NCBI RefSeq assembly: GCF_047730065.1
Contig: NZ_CP159829.1
Coordinates: 1,984,001-2,048,000 of the forward strand
Origin: Njordibacter sp028825405
GTDB lineage: Bacteria > Pseudomonadota > Gammaproteobacteria > Pseudomonadales > Balneatricaceae
DNA: 64,000 nt
Reading direction: 5' to 3'
Notes under the pieces: model-generated
The model's input: only the letters and a program-made list of their open reading frames with translations
What the model was told of the DNA's origin: nothing
Databases searched by the model: none
Part shown: positions 1 through 9,573 of the stretch, in pieces
How the letters are laid out: each line of letters begins with the position of its first letter
Position numbering within the stretch: the first letter of the stretch is position 1
Translations under genes and position numbers: made by a program

Positions 1-543
1 AAGCTCATAAGGGTTTTGCAGTGGGTTTATATTAAGTGGGTATTTAAAGTCATGGTTATAAAAATTATATTGGCTTTTATCACCAATCTTAATTAATGCC
101 TTAACATTGCGATAATAAATCTCGAGGCCATTTTTTTCACTCTCATTGAGTTGTTTACGGCGTTTTATAATTTTTTCTAAACCTTCATTTTTTAAGTAAT
201 CAGTGAATTTTTCTGGCTCTAAATTAACGGATTTCTTTGTACTTTCATAACCAATTGCATAGATACCAGGTGTTTTAATGTTTACATACCCCGCTGGATC
301 ACGCCCTAATTCACCCTCAACAGCGTGTAGCCCATCACCTGTGATGATGTCAAAGTGTCGATACCAAACAGGAATATTAGGCAGCAATTGACCATCCATT
401 TGTTGGCCAACATTAATAGTGATTTCTGTCGTGCGATCAATTTTTTGGTAGAATGGTAGGGCCTCTAACCAAAATTCGTGGGCCCGGATAACCGTGCTAC
501 TGGTCAGAAGAATGCTAAAAAATAAAAAGGTTACAGGTTTCAT
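1..543 (-). CDS. DUF4198-family periplasmic protein (3' end outside window)
   Basis: An open frame of 181 codons runs on the minus strand from an ATG at 543 to the window edge without a stop, so the C-terminus is missing. Residues 1-21 form a signal peptide (hydrophobic FLFFSILLTSSTVIRA), and the mature protein would begin at HEFWLEALPFYQKI. That HEFWLE-type start and the later stretch GQLLPNIPVWYRHFDI resemble DUF4198 proteins, which are periplasmic and often encoded beside nickel/cobalt uptake genes (family knowledge). The neighbour on the other strand is a HupE/UreJ-type membrane protein, which fits a metal-related role. The start overlaps that neighbour's start in a shared CATG. Function is inferred; family assignment is fairly good, substrate unknown. 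Confidence 0.7.
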   Translation of the reverse strand, partial: MKPVTFLFFSILLTSSTVIRAHEFWLEALPFYQKIDRTTEITINVGQQMDGQLLPNIPVWYRHFDIITGDGLHAVEGELGRDPAGYVNIKTPGIYAIGYESTKKSVNLEPEKFTDYLKNEGLEKIIKRRKQLNESEKNGLEIYYRNVKALIKIGDKSQYNFYNHDFKYPLNINPLQNPYEL

Positions 544-1684
544 GGTTTTTTTTCGATTAATGTTAGTAATGTTAAGCCTATGGCCGTTGGCTCAAAGTGC
601 TGATGCACATCAATTGCGCCCTGCGATAGTGAACTTAGAGTTTACCCAAAACGGCTCGGTAAAGGTACACATTCAAACAAACATAGAAAGCCTTATTGCA
701 GGCATTGATTCAAGCCATGACGATACGGATGACTCACCCCAAACTGAGCTTTACAACCAGCTAAGAGCTTTGTCATCAGAGCAGTTAACTCGTGAATTTA
801 AATTGCTTGAAGAGTCCATTATCTCTCAGCTTAATTTGGCGTTTGATGGGGTTAAGAGTGATTTATCGCTGGTTAGACTCGACATTCCTGTCATTGGTAA
901 CTTAGATAAATCCCGCTTATCTGATCTTCATTTGTTGGCGTTCATACCTAATCCAAGTGACTCAGATAAACCACAGGTTACTTGGCAGTACCCAAAAAAG
1001 TTTGGCAACAATGTAGCCCACTTTTACTATGATCAAACGCCACAGGAGAAAACATCTCACTGGTTAACCGATGGCGTAATGAGCCCTTCTTTTGAATTAA
1101 ACGCAGCTTATACCCCCAAGCCGTTTACCCAAGTGGCTGCTGAATATGCTGTTTTAGGTTTTGAGCATATCGTGCCCAAAGGCATAGATCATATTTTATT
1201 TGTCTTAGGGCTATTTTTACTCAGCGTAAAACTGCGCCCTTTATTGTTACAAGTCACCGCATTTACTTTGGCCCACAGCATTACTTTAGGCTTAACGATT
1301 TATGGCGTTATTAGTCTCTCACCCAGTGTCGTTGAACCCCTGATTGCCTTATCCATTGTTGCTGTGGGTATTGAGAACATGTTTGTTAAAACGGTCAAAA
1401 TAAGGCGCGTCGTGGTGGTCTTTTTGTTTGGCTTATTGCATGGCATGGGCTTTGCTGGGGTGTTATCGCAACTTGGGTTGCCGGAGTCAGATTTCGCAAC
1501 AGCGTTGGTGTTTTTTAATATTGGCGTGGAAGCCGGGCAACTATTCGTTATTGCTGTTGCATTTTTGTGTGTCTTTTGGTTACTCAAAAAGCAACAGCTT
1601 TATCGCCAATGGGTGATCATCCCTGTCTCAGCGCTCATTTCTTTGATTGGTCTTTATTGGACCTATGAGCGCCTCTTTCTTTAG
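542..1684 (+). CDS. HupE/UreJ-type membrane protein
   Basis: 380 aa from the ATG at 542. A longer frame from 494 exists, but only the 542 start (or the ATG at 560) gives a clean signal peptide: hydrophobic LMLVMLSLWPLAQSADA, with mature HQLRPAIVNLEF. An extracytoplasmic domain of about 180 residues is followed by about six membrane helices. The conserved HupE/UreJ motifs are present: a KGIDHILFVLGLFLL segment near residue 215, TLAHSITLGL near 243 and FGLLHGMGFAGVL near 296, all with His/Asp residues suited to metal binding. This matches the HupE_UreJ_2 family, related to nickel permeases (established). Substrate in this organism is unproven. It is divergent from the DUF4198 gene, with which it probably works. 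Confidence 0.8.
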   Translation: MVFFRLMLVMLSLWPLAQSADAHQLRPAIVNLEFTQNGSVKVHIQTNIESLIAGIDSSHDDTDDSPQTELYNQLRALSSEQLTREFKLLEESIISQLNLAFDGVKSDLSLVRLDIPVIGNLDKSRLSDLHLLAFIPNPSDSDKPQVTWQYPKKFGNNVAHFYYDQTPQEKTSHWLTDGVMSPSFELNAAYTPKPFTQVAAEYAVLGFEHIVPKGIDHILFVLGLFLLSVKLRPLLLQVTAFTLAHSITLGLTIYGVISLSPSVVEPLIALSIVAVGIENMFVKTVKIRRVVVVFLFGLLHGMGFAGVLSQLGLPESDFATALVFFNIGVEAGQLFVIAVAFLCVFWLLKKQQLYRQWVIIPVSALISLIGLYWTYERLFL

Positions 1685-1826
1685 GTAAACTATTCGCTGT
1701 AGTTAAACTACTCGCTGTGGTTAAAACTGATGACTTTAGGTCACACTGATAGAGACCTAATTGAAGATATTTTAATTTGGGGTGTTTTAGTTTGACATAA
1801 TTTAATGAGGTCTAAATGATTTAGAT

Positions 1827-2246
1827 CTAAGATGCTAAGTGAACACCCAACATAATAAGTAATACTAGGTTCGCTGCATAACCCACAATAAAGAAATAAC
1901 TACGAGGGCTTGGGTTTGCTTCTGTTGCAACCACATAATACAACGCCATATGTAAGATCCGCGCGATAGCATAAACCCAGACCAAAATACCCAACCAGAA
2001 GGCATCCATACCCACCAACATACCTAGTAAAGCTGGACCAAACATCATTAATAAGTTTTCGTGAGAGTTTAAAAAAGTACGATGACTCCGAAATACAAAA
2101 GACTCATGGCTCAGTTGGGTATCTAAAATACCAGCCACATAATGTTTCTGTTGACGGTGGGCTCTAGACGCCACGGTTGCTTGAATAAAAATGGTCACCA
2201 GAATAAGCCAAAGGCCCCAAATGGCAAATGAATAAGTTGCGATCAT
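1827..2246 (-). CDS. MAPEG-family membrane protein
   Basis: 139 aa with four predicted membrane helices. The MAPEG signature region is visible: RSHRTFLNSHENLLMMFGP near residues 54-72 and ARILHMALYY near 100. MAPEG proteins include microsomal glutathione S-transferase-like enzymes acting on lipophilic electrophiles or peroxides (established for eukaryotic members; bacterial roles are mostly untested). The gene stands alone between the HupE-like gene and a flavoprotein, with about 140 bp on each side and no clear operon partner. Family assignment is strong and the precise reaction is unknown. Confidence 0.85.
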   Translation of the reverse strand: MIATYSFAIWGLWLILVTIFIQATVASRAHRQQKHYVAGILDTQLSHESFVFRSHRTFLNSHENLLMMFGPALLGMLVGMDAFWLGILVWVYAIARILHMALYYVVATEANPSPRSYFFIVGYAANLVLLIMLGVHLAS

Positions 2247-2393
2247 AGTTTGACTCTTAACTTAATTATAAAAATAACTTAATAAATATAAACATAAATA
2301 TAAAAATAAATAGTCATAAAAACCCAAATTTTGTGCCTAGGAGACCTTCGCTTAGCTTTAATTTAACCTTCATTAAAGCTTGCAGGTCAGGGT

Positions 2394-4007
2394 TTAGACA
2401 GATTCTTGAGCCTTATTCATGCTCAAAGCCATGGCTTCAGCAATCTTAATGCCATCAATGGCTGCTGACATAATACCCCCTGCATAGCCAGCACCTTCTC
2501 CGGCTGGGAATAAACCTTGGGTATTAACACTTTGATAATCTTTATCTCGCTTAATGCAAATAGGCGCCGAAGTTCGTGTTTCAACTCCAGTCAATAAAGC
2601 ATCTGCTAAAGCGAACCCCTTCACTTTGCGGTTAAACACTGGAATCGCTTCACGAATAGCGTCAATACAAAAGTCGGGTAAGGCGTCAGCCAAATCTGTG
2701 AGTTTGATACCCGGCTGAAAGGAAGGTTCAACACTGCCCAATTGCTTGGATGACTGGCCCTTTAAAAAGTCGCCCACTGTTTGGGCTGGGGCATCATAGT
2801 TCTCCCCTCCAAGCACATAAGCTTGGCGCTCCAATTGACGCTGTAACTCAATACCCGCCAAAGCATTGCCTGGATAGTCAGACGGATTAATACCCACCAC
2901 AATGGCACTGTTGGCATTGCGCTCAGCACGGGAGTATTGACTCATGCCGTTAGTAACCACCTGATGCGGTTCAGATGCTGCTGCCACAACTGTGCCTCCT
3001 GGGCACATACAAAAACTGTATACAGATCGGCCGTTAGCACAATGATGCACTAGCTTGTAGTCGGCAGCACCTAGAATCTCATTCCCTGCATTAGGCCCAA
3101 AGCGGGCTTGGTCGATCACCGACTGCGGATGTTCAATGCGAAACCCAATAGAAAAGGGTTTGGCTTCAATATAAACCTTGTTATCAAACAACATCTCAAA
3201 GGTGTCACGAGCACTATGCCCTATAGCCAGAGCAATATGTTTAGAATGAATCACCTCGCCATCAGCCAAAGTGACACCACACATCTTACCGTCTTCTATT
3301 TGCACCCCATCAACGCGGGCGTTAAAACGAATCTCACCACCGAGTTCAATGATTTTAGCGCGCATTTTTTCCACCATCGACACCAACCTAAAGGTACCAA
3401 TATGGGGCTTACTCACAAACAATATTTCATCAGGCGCACCCGCTGCAACAAACTCAGCAAGTACTTTGCGGCTATAGTGTTTTGAGTCTTTAACCTGACT
3501 GTATAGTTTACCGTCAGAGAAGGTACCTGCCCCACCCTCACCAAACTGTACGTTAGATTCAGTGTTAAGGATTTTCTTACGCCAAAAGCCAAAGGTGTCT
3601 TTGGTTCGTTGCCTCACTGCTGCGCCACGCTCTAAAACAATGGGCTTATAACCCATTTGTGCCAGCACTAAAGCCGCCAACAAACCACAGGGGCCAAACC
3701 CAATGACTAGGGGCCGTTGTTGAGCTTTTGCCTGCGCTTTAGCAACAAATTTATAGCTCATATCAGGGCTAGTTTTAATAAGCTGATCATCGGCAAATGC
3801 AGCCAGTAAAGCGTCATTTTGGTTGGTGTTCACGTCTAGGGTGTAGATCAGTACAATCTTACTTTTTTTACGCGCATCGTAACCTCTACGATGCACCACA
3901 TAGTCTAACAAATCGTCCGTTTGAATCGACAGACGTGCCAGAATAGCAAGGCCAAGCGCCTCATCATCGTGTTCAAGTGGTAATTGCAGATTACTGATGC
4001 GTATCAT
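2394..4007 (-). CDS. FAD-dependent dehydrogenase, COG2509 type
   Basis: 537 aa. After an N-terminal domain of about 95 residues comes a dinucleotide-binding motif (GFGPCGLLAALVLAQMGY) followed by VLERG, the acidic end of strand 2. The central part has FGEGGAGTFSDGKL, and the C-terminal end has FPAGEGAGYAGGIMSAAIDG, the second FAD-contact motif. This layout is that of the uncharacterised COG2509 FAD-dependent dehydrogenases, whose physiological substrate is not known. The start at 4007 gives the usual MIRISNLQLPLEHD beginning. The gene is transcribed alone; 208 bp without a gene follow upstream. A flavoprotein assignment is secure, function is not. Confidence 0.85.
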   Translation of the reverse strand: MIRISNLQLPLEHDDEALGLAILARLSIQTDDLLDYVVHRRGYDARKKSKIVLIYTLDVNTNQNDALLAAFADDQLIKTSPDMSYKFVAKAQAKAQQRPLVIGFGPCGLLAALVLAQMGYKPIVLERGAAVRQRTKDTFGFWRKKILNTESNVQFGEGGAGTFSDGKLYSQVKDSKHYSRKVLAEFVAAGAPDEILFVSKPHIGTFRLVSMVEKMRAKIIELGGEIRFNARVDGVQIEDGKMCGVTLADGEVIHSKHIALAIGHSARDTFEMLFDNKVYIEAKPFSIGFRIEHPQSVIDQARFGPNAGNEILGAADYKLVHHCANGRSVYSFCMCPGGTVVAAASEPHQVVTNGMSQYSRAERNANSAIVVGINPSDYPGNALAGIELQRQLERQAYVLGGENYDAPAQTVGDFLKGQSSKQLGSVEPSFQPGIKLTDLADALPDFCIDAIREAIPVFNRKVKGFALADALLTGVETRTSAPICIKRDKDYQSVNTQGLFPAGEGAGYAGGIMSAAIDGIKIAEAMALSMNKAQESV

Positions 4008-4215
4008 CTAGGCGTTCCAATACAGGGTGTGGCTGATCTGTGTGACTGATCCATGGTAGGTGGCTATATTACCTGCTTATAGGGTAACTGTCTTATAGTT
4101 ACCCCAGATAAGCGCTATAAATCTGCCTACAACTAAGTCAATGCCATAGAATGCTTCGAGCTACCTAAAATGCTTGTCGTGCCTCAGGCTTCAGTCAAAT
4201 GGTCACTCTTATTTT

Positions 4216-4798
4216 TTAGCAACTTTTGTTAGCGACTTTTGTTAACCACTCACCTATCCCAACCACCTGACAAAACTCACCTTGCAGATCTGAAAGGGCG
4301 ATGTCATGAATTAATTGTGCAGCATAAGTAGATCCGTCAGGTCCCAATCGATCAAAAGTGGCACAGGCTTCACCCACCAAACGCACATCAAAACCCATAT
4401 TACCCGCCATTCTCACGGTAGTGGAGACACAATGATTAGTGGTTAACCCCGCAATAGCCAGTTGGTTGATATGATTACGGCGTAAGTACACCTCAAGCTC
4501 GGTGCCTATAAATGACGAATTTTCATGCTTAACAATTAACTCCTCCCCCCGCTATTGGCGTTAGCTCTGGCCAAATTTCACCACTACTTTTGTCCCTTCT
4601 TAAAAGGCTGTTAACATCTCGGCTATGCTGCACCACGTGCACGATAGGAAGCTGATGAGCGCACCAGTGGTTTAGTAGTTGTAACAGATTATGCTCTAAC
4701 GCCGGATTATTGCGGTTAGCACCCCAGTAACCCCAGTCTTTAAACCCTTGCTGGCAGTTAATAAGGATGAATGCGCATCGATCATGAGGATGGCTCAT
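4216..4798 (-). pseudogene. Isochorismatase-like cysteine hydrolase, frameshifted
   Basis: Two adjoining frames together make one isochorismatase-fold protein. The first half starts at the ATG at 4798 (MSHPHDRCAFILINCQQGF) and runs out of frame at a run of six Gs (C6 on the plus strand, 4545-4550). Removing one G restores PIAGEELIVKHENSS and joins the second half, which holds the nucleophile-cysteine motif TTNHCVSTTVRMAG. The catalytic Lys would be the K of IVKHENSS. The residue normally Asp in the ID-x-Q motif is Asn here (LINCQQ). So the gene has a frameshift and probably a lost catalytic residue. A sequencing or assembly error in the homopolymer could explain the first but not the second. 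Its ATG overlaps the stop of the upstream TIGR02450 gene (TAATG), suggesting translational coupling. Confidence 0.75.
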
Positions 4799-5013
4799 TA
4801 TTTCCAGCCTTGAAGCCATTGATTGGTGTCTTTTAGTTGTTTCCATTGGATCAAAAACGAGCGTTTGGACATGATGGCTTCCATAGTACAAGACACCACC
4901 ATCTCATCTTCATCGAACTCCACCTCGGTAATAGTGAAGTGTTTTTCCTTATTTTCAGGTTTTACAGCCGTCCACTTACTATGGAGTAATTTTTTTGAGC
5001 TAATTGGATTCAC
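4798..5013 (-). CDS. Small Trp-rich protein, TIGR02450 family
   Basis: 71 aa from a GTG at 5013, preceded by CAGGAAAA at suitable spacing. The sequence shows the family pattern: NPISSKKLLHSKWTAVKP at the start, NKEKHFTITEVEFDED, then WKQLKDTNQWLQGWK at the end, with regularly placed tryptophans. TIGR02450 proteins are conserved small proteins of unknown function in marine gammaproteobacteria and cyanobacteria. The stop codon overlaps the start of the frameshifted hydrolase, so the two are probably cotranscribed. No function is proposed. Confidence 0.8.
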   Translation of the reverse strand: MNPISSKKLLHSKWTAVKPENKEKHFTITEVEFDEDEMVVSCTMEAIMSKRSFLIQWKQLKDTNQWLQGWK

Positions 5014-5076
5014 AGATTTTTCCTGAGCAATAAAGAGTGATTTTTAAGTCGATCAATAGTCTAGCTGGCAGTCTAC

Positions 5077-5526
5077 TTAAACTGTCGGTTTTTGGTAGGT
5101 CACCCAGTGGGTTTTGTCTGATAACTTATCATAAACCCCACGGCCCCTATAATTATTTTCGGCAGTAATCCAGCGCACAAAGGGCCAGCCTTTTTGCACC
5201 GCAGACTCATTAAGACCTTGGTACAAAGCTTCGACAATACCTTGGCCACGACATTCGGGTTTAATGAACAAATCATCAAGAAAACCTACAATCTTACCCC
5301 GCAGCGGTGATGGCATAGCACGATAGTGCATTAAGCCTAAACACTGCCCTGAATCATCTTTGGCCACCAGTGCATAAAACGCATTGTTTTTATCAAAGAT
5401 CCAAGACCAAACGGTATCGAGGATTTCTTGATTCATAGGCACTTGATAGAATTCCGCATAGCCACGGTAAAGGGCTTGCCATTGCGATTTATCTTGCAGA
5501 CTTAATTCACCCACCACTATCTTCAT
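5077..5526 (-). CDS. GNAT-family N-acetyltransferase
   Basis: 149 aa, the usual size of a single GNAT domain. The acetyl-CoA-binding motif A is visible as LDDLFIKPECRGQGIVEALYQGL (R/Q-x-x-G-x-G/A form) at about residues 83-105, followed by the NNYRGRGVYDKL segment with the C-terminal aromatic residues. Acceptor specificity cannot be told from sequence; the closest general resemblance is to small amino-group or diamine acetyltransferases. The gene is monocistronic, with the gene-free region 5527-5966 upstream. Confidence 0.85.
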   Translation of the reverse strand: MKIVVGELSLQDKSQWQALYRGYAEFYQVPMNQEILDTVWSWIFDKNNAFYALVAKDDSGQCLGLMHYRAMPSPLRGKIVGFLDDLFIKPECRGQGIVEALYQGLNESAVQKGWPFVRWITAENNYRGRGVYDKLSDKTHWVTYQKPTV

Positions 5527-5743
5527 AACAACCTCTTAAGCCAGCGGCTTGACTGCTTTATCAACTAATCTAGGGACTACTTTATGACCTTAAGAACATA
5601 ATAACAAGCGCGCTAATTGAACAACACCCGCCCTATTGGCCTTCGCTCATCCCTCTCAGTTTCATTTATCTATTTCTGAAAAATATTGGTTCACAACATA
5701 TTGAAAGTATCGTCGTTTTTCTGCGTATTACTTGTCCTGTTAC

Positions 5744-5775
5744 AAAAAAAGAGCGGCTTGCGCTCCTTATTTTTT
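5744..5775. terminator. Bidirectional intrinsic terminator
   Basis: A run of seven A precedes a GAGCG/CGCTC hairpin (5751-5765), followed by a T-rich tract. It could stop transcription from either side. It sits inside the 440-bp gene-free stretch 5527-5966, in which I see no other coding or RNA gene. Confidence 0.6.
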
Positions 5776-5921
5776 AAACAGAGCTATGCTGTATATCCAA
5801 CCTCGTACTGCTAGGTTATTCAATACTAAAGTCACCCTGCTTAATCCTAAAAATTTAAAAGCCAAATGGGTTAACCACGAAAAGCATTACTATTGACCAG
5901 CCCATTACTAATTTCAAAGTA

Positions 5922-5950
5922 AAAAAAGGCCAGCATAAGCTGGCCTTTGG
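5922..5950 (-). terminator. Terminator of the sarcosine oxidase operon
   Basis: A perfect 7-bp stem GGCCAGC/GCTGGCC with an ATAA loop (5929-5946). On the minus strand it is followed by a T-run (A-run 5922-5928 on plus). It lies about 20 bp beyond the soxG stop codon. Confidence 0.8.
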
Positions 5951-5966
5951 TGGGTTGTGATCTGAG

Positions 5967-6581
5967 TTAGACGATCTTTAATCCATATTCTTCACTGGCG
6001 TCTTGCAGCCAAAGGAAGAAGTAGTCTGCAAAGCTACGGCGGATTACTAGGTCCATGGAACCATCTTCTAATTTACACAGGGTGGTGCCTGTTTTTGCAA
6101 AAGTGGTTTGTACTACTTTGCCCACTGGAAAATTATCTGGGTGACAATCGTACACGGTTGATTTTTGTAATACCTCAGCTAAGCGAGGGCCTGACAAATT
6201 AACTAAGGTTTGGCCGCTACTCAGATCGGTGATAGCCACGTGCTGATCACCCATTGCCAAGCGCAAGTCGGCCTCAACATGCCCTTGTGTGCCGCTCACA
6301 ACAATAACTAGCCATTCGTTAGGACATAACCAATAAATCACAGTATCACCCTTACGATTACTGGTATTCGCCTTAGTGGGCAATGCGACACCCAAAACAT
6401 GCTCTACTGCTGAGTTAAATGCTGCATCTAATGGGTTGCCCCGCAGATTAAGGTGGCCACGGAATTTGTCTTCCTTCATGACTAACCCAGCATCGCCAGC
6501 GTTAGTGTGCGACGCGTGATGATGCAATGGTGATTGCTTCATTTTGACACTTGATACGTTAGTTGTTGATGCACTAGTCAT
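5967..6581 (-). CDS. soxG: Sarcosine oxidase gamma subunit
   Basis: 204 aa from the ATG at 6581, which has a strong upstream AAAAGGAGA site. The longer frame to 6647 has no such site and is not used. SoxG is the small folate-domain-like subunit of heterotetrameric sarcosine oxidase. Features seen include NLRGNPLDAAFNSAVEHVLG near the start of the fold and WLCPNEWLVIV in the middle, both typical of SoxG/GcvT-like chains. It is the last gene of the soxBDAG operon and overlaps soxA by 8 nt. The N-terminal 35 residues are rich in Ser, Thr and His and are probably flexible. Confidence 0.9.
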   Translation of the reverse strand: MTSASTTNVSSVKMKQSPLHHHASHTNAGDAGLVMKEDKFRGHLNLRGNPLDAAFNSAVEHVLGVALPTKANTSNRKGDTVIYWLCPNEWLVIVVSGTQGHVEADLRLAMGDQHVAITDLSSGQTLVNLSGPRLAEVLQKSTVYDCHPDNFPVGKVVQTTFAKTGTTLCKLEDGSMDLVIRRSFADYFFLWLQDASEEYGLKIV

Positions 6582-9573
6582 GGTGGTGATCTCCTTTTGG
6601 ATCATAGAACACGGGACTGCAAATCTCAGCGGCCAAGACGCGGCCATCAGCTAGGGGACAGTACACTGTTTCACCCATCCGCTCTGAGCCACCTTTGACT
6701 GTGCCCATAGCAATGCCATGACCTAAACATTCACTCCAGTAACTGGAAGTGACGTGGCCCACCATATCCATAGGAATAGGCTGATGGGGATCCATAACGA
6801 TTTGCGCGCCTTCTGGAATAACCACTGTGGGGTCTTTTGGCTTTAAACCCACCAGCTGTTTACGGTCTGTTCGGGCCGTATCGGGCCGGCTAAATGAGCG
6901 CTCACCTAAGAAACTAAAGGCTTTGGTTTTGCCCACAGCCCAGCCCATCAAACAATCATAGGGGGTCATGGAACCATCGGTATCTTGGCCCGCAATAATG
7001 AAGCCTTTCTCTGCACGCAATACGTGCATAGATTCAGTGCCGTATGGCGTTATGCCAAACTCTTCACCGGCTTCCATAAGTTGTTGCCACATATAATGGC
7101 CTTGGTCTGCTGGCACGTTCACCTCAAACGATAACTCCCCAGTAAAGGAAATACGGAAGATGCGTGACTTAATGCCCGCCACAGTGCCCTCGCGATAATC
7201 CATAAACTTCATGGCTTTTGCAGACAGGTCTACGTCGGTGCAGAGCTTCTCTAGCACCTTACGAGAATTAGGCCCCGCAAAAGAACAGGTGGCCCATTGA
7301 TCCGTAACCGAGGTGAAGTAAACATCTAACTCTGGCCATTCCGTTTGATGCCATAATTCTAACCAACCCAACACTGCAGCAGCGCCGCCAGAGGTGGTGG
7401 TCATAAGAAAATGAGTGTCACTTAAACATGCGGTTACCCCATCATCAAAGATCATGCCGTCTTCTTTGAGCATGAGCCCATAACGACACTTGCCCGGTGC
7501 TAACTTTGACCAAGCATTAGTATAAACCCGATTTAGAAACTCACGTGCATCCTTACCTTGGATGTCGATTTTACCTAAGGTTGATGCATCCAATATACCT
7601 ACACTGTTGCGCACCGCTAAACATTCTCGGTTAAGGGTTTGCTGCATGGTTTCCCCTGCCTGCGGGAAATACCAAGGGCGCTTCCACTGACCCACGTTCT
7701 CAAATTCTGCGCCATTAGCCACATGCCAAGGATGCATGGCCGTATGACGTGCTGGGTCCAATAACGCACCAATATCGCGGCCTCCAATAGCACCGAAGGT
7801 GACTGGAGTGTAGGCCGGACGAAAAATAGTAGTGCCTGTTTCAGCAATCGACTTATTCAAGGCCTTAGCCACAATAGCCATGCCATTCACGTTACCCGTT
7901 TTGCCTTGATCAGTGCCAAAACCCATGGCCGTATAACGTTTAACATGTTCAATAGACTGAAACCCTTCACGGGTGGCCAATTCAATGCCTGCTGCTGTGA
8001 CATCGTTTTGGAAGTCAACAAACTGTTTTGGGGCACGACTAATTGGCTTAGTGTGAGGAATCAAGTAAAGGGCTTGTGCAGCGCCTTCAGATTCATCACC
8101 ACAATTAAATACTTGAGTGGATTGTGTGCCAGCTGCAGCAGCACCTGCTTGGATGCCAGCATTTAGGGCCTGCGACAACTGGTATTCACCCGTAATTGCG
8201 CCTGCTAAATGTTGATTTTGAAGGCTTGAACCTGGTACGAAGCCAGCCACATCCTCTTTCCAAATAGGCCGACTCCCGGTGTGACAACTCAGATGCACCA
8301 CAGGGCTCCAACCACCCGCCACTGCAATAAGGTCGCAACTGAGGGTTTTGCCTTGGCTTGTGACTTGGTCAGCCACCTCATTTAAGGGCGCCACAATGGC
8401 TCCAGTTACGTGCTTTGCGCCTTGGGCTTCAATCACACCATAGCCTGCCATCACTTGGATACCAGCCGTTTTTACCAATTCAACCAGGCGTCCATCAGGA
8501 GCATGGCGAGAATCTACTACAGCCACGACCGTGCGGCCTGCCGACTGGATGTCTAAAGCGGTCTGATAACCTGAATCATTGGTTGTCATAACGACACAGC
8601 GTTGGCCAGGAACTACAGCAAAACGGTTAATGTAGGTCGACACAGAATGCGCCAGCATGATGCCGGGGAGATCGTTATTAGCAAACACTAAGGGCCGTTC
8701 AATGGCGCCCGTCGCCAACACCACTTGGTGGGCCCGAATACGATGAATGCGCTGACGTGTGCCCTTCAAGGCAACTGGGCCAAGGTGATCTGTTCTCCGC
8801 TCTATGGCACATACAAAGTTGTGATCGTAATAACCAAATGCTGTGGTTCGGGGCATAGCTGTCACATTGGCCATGGCTGCTAGCTCTTGCGCAGCTTGTT
8901 CTGCCCAAGTCACTGCGTCCACGCCGTCAACTGATTGCTTGCTCGCTAATAAGGTACCACCAAATTCATTTTGCTCGTCTACAATGATCACGCGTTTGCC
9001 ACTGCGGCCTGCTTCGAGAGCAGCCGCTAAACCTGCAGGACCTGCACCCACCACCATAACATCACAATGGGCATTTAATTTGTCATAAGTGTCTGGGTCA
9101 GGCTCAAGGGACAAACGACCAAAACCTGCAGCTTTACGAATAAACTTTTCGTAGGTCATCCACATTTTTTGGGGCGCCATAAAGGTCTTGTAGTAAAAAC
9201 CAACAGGCATCATTTTGCCTCCAATTTTACCGACTAAACCCATGAGATCGAATTCCGCACTCGGCCAACCGTTGGTGCTGGAAGCCGTTAGACCATCGAA
9301 CAACTCTACTTGGGTTGCCCGAGGATTAGGCACCGATGCATTGCCTTTGTGCAACTGCATGAGGGCGTTAGGCTCTTCAGCACCATGGCCTAAAATACCT
9401 CGCGCTCGGCTGTATTTAAAGCTGCGACCCACGATGCCAACGCCATTTGCAAGCATGGCTGAGGCTAAGGTGTCACCCTCAAAACCTTGGTAGGTTTTGC
9501 CATTAAAGGTAAAACTCATGGGTTTAGACCGATCAATTCGACCGCCTGTTGCTATGCGATTAATTTGGCTCAT
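6574..9573 (-). CDS. soxA: Sarcosine oxidase alpha subunit
   Basis: 999 aa, the normal length for heterotetrameric SoxA. The N-terminal about 90 residues form the ferredoxin-like domain (FEGDTLASAMLANGVGIVGR), the NAD-binding Rossmann motif VVGAGPAGLAAALEAG lies near residue 171, and the C-terminal third from about 620 is a GcvT-type tetrahydrofolate domain. The complex oxidises sarcosine to glycine, with the methyl carbon passed to tetrahydrofolate or released as formaldehyde, and H2O2 formed (established for the family). It is translationally coupled to soxD by an ATGA overlap. The last residues (GDHHHD) are His/Asp rich. Confidence 0.95.
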   Translation of the reverse strand: MSQINRIATGGRIDRSKPMSFTFNGKTYQGFEGDTLASAMLANGVGIVGRSFKYSRARGILGHGAEEPNALMQLHKGNASVPNPRATQVELFDGLTASSTNGWPSAEFDLMGLVGKIGGKMMPVGFYYKTFMAPQKMWMTYEKFIRKAAGFGRLSLEPDPDTYDKLNAHCDVMVVGAGPAGLAAALEAGRSGKRVIIVDEQNEFGGTLLASKQSVDGVDAVTWAEQAAQELAAMANVTAMPRTTAFGYYDHNFVCAIERRTDHLGPVALKGTRQRIHRIRAHQVVLATGAIERPLVFANNDLPGIMLAHSVSTYINRFAVVPGQRCVVMTTNDSGYQTALDIQSAGRTVVAVVDSRHAPDGRLVELVKTAGIQVMAGYGVIEAQGAKHVTGAIVAPLNEVADQVTSQGKTLSCDLIAVAGGWSPVVHLSCHTGSRPIWKEDVAGFVPGSSLQNQHLAGAITGEYQLSQALNAGIQAGAAAAGTQSTQVFNCGDESEGAAQALYLIPHTKPISRAPKQFVDFQNDVTAAGIELATREGFQSIEHVKRYTAMGFGTDQGKTGNVNGMAIVAKALNKSIAETGTTIFRPAYTPVTFGAIGGRDIGALLDPARHTAMHPWHVANGAEFENVGQWKRPWYFPQAGETMQQTLNRECLAVRNSVGILDASTLGKIDIQGKDAREFLNRVYTNAWSKLAPGKCRYGLMLKEDGMIFDDGVTACLSDTHFLMTTTSGGAAAVLGWLELWHQTEWPELDVYFTSVTDQWATCSFAGPNSRKVLEKLCTDVDLSAKAMKFMDYREGTVAGIKSRIFRISFTGELSFEVNVPADQGHYMWQQLMEAGEEFGITPYGTESMHVLRAEKGFIIAGQDTDGSMTPYDCLMGWAVGKTKAFSFLGERSFSRPDTARTDRKQLVGLKPKDPTVVIPEGAQIVMDPHQPIPMDMVGHVTSSYWSECLGHGIAMGTVKGGSERMGETVYCPLADGRVLAAEICSPVFYDPKGDHHHD

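Noticed and set aside
8699..9493. Several open frames opposite or within soxA
   Set aside because: Shadows of soxA codon usage with no ribosome sites or family matches.
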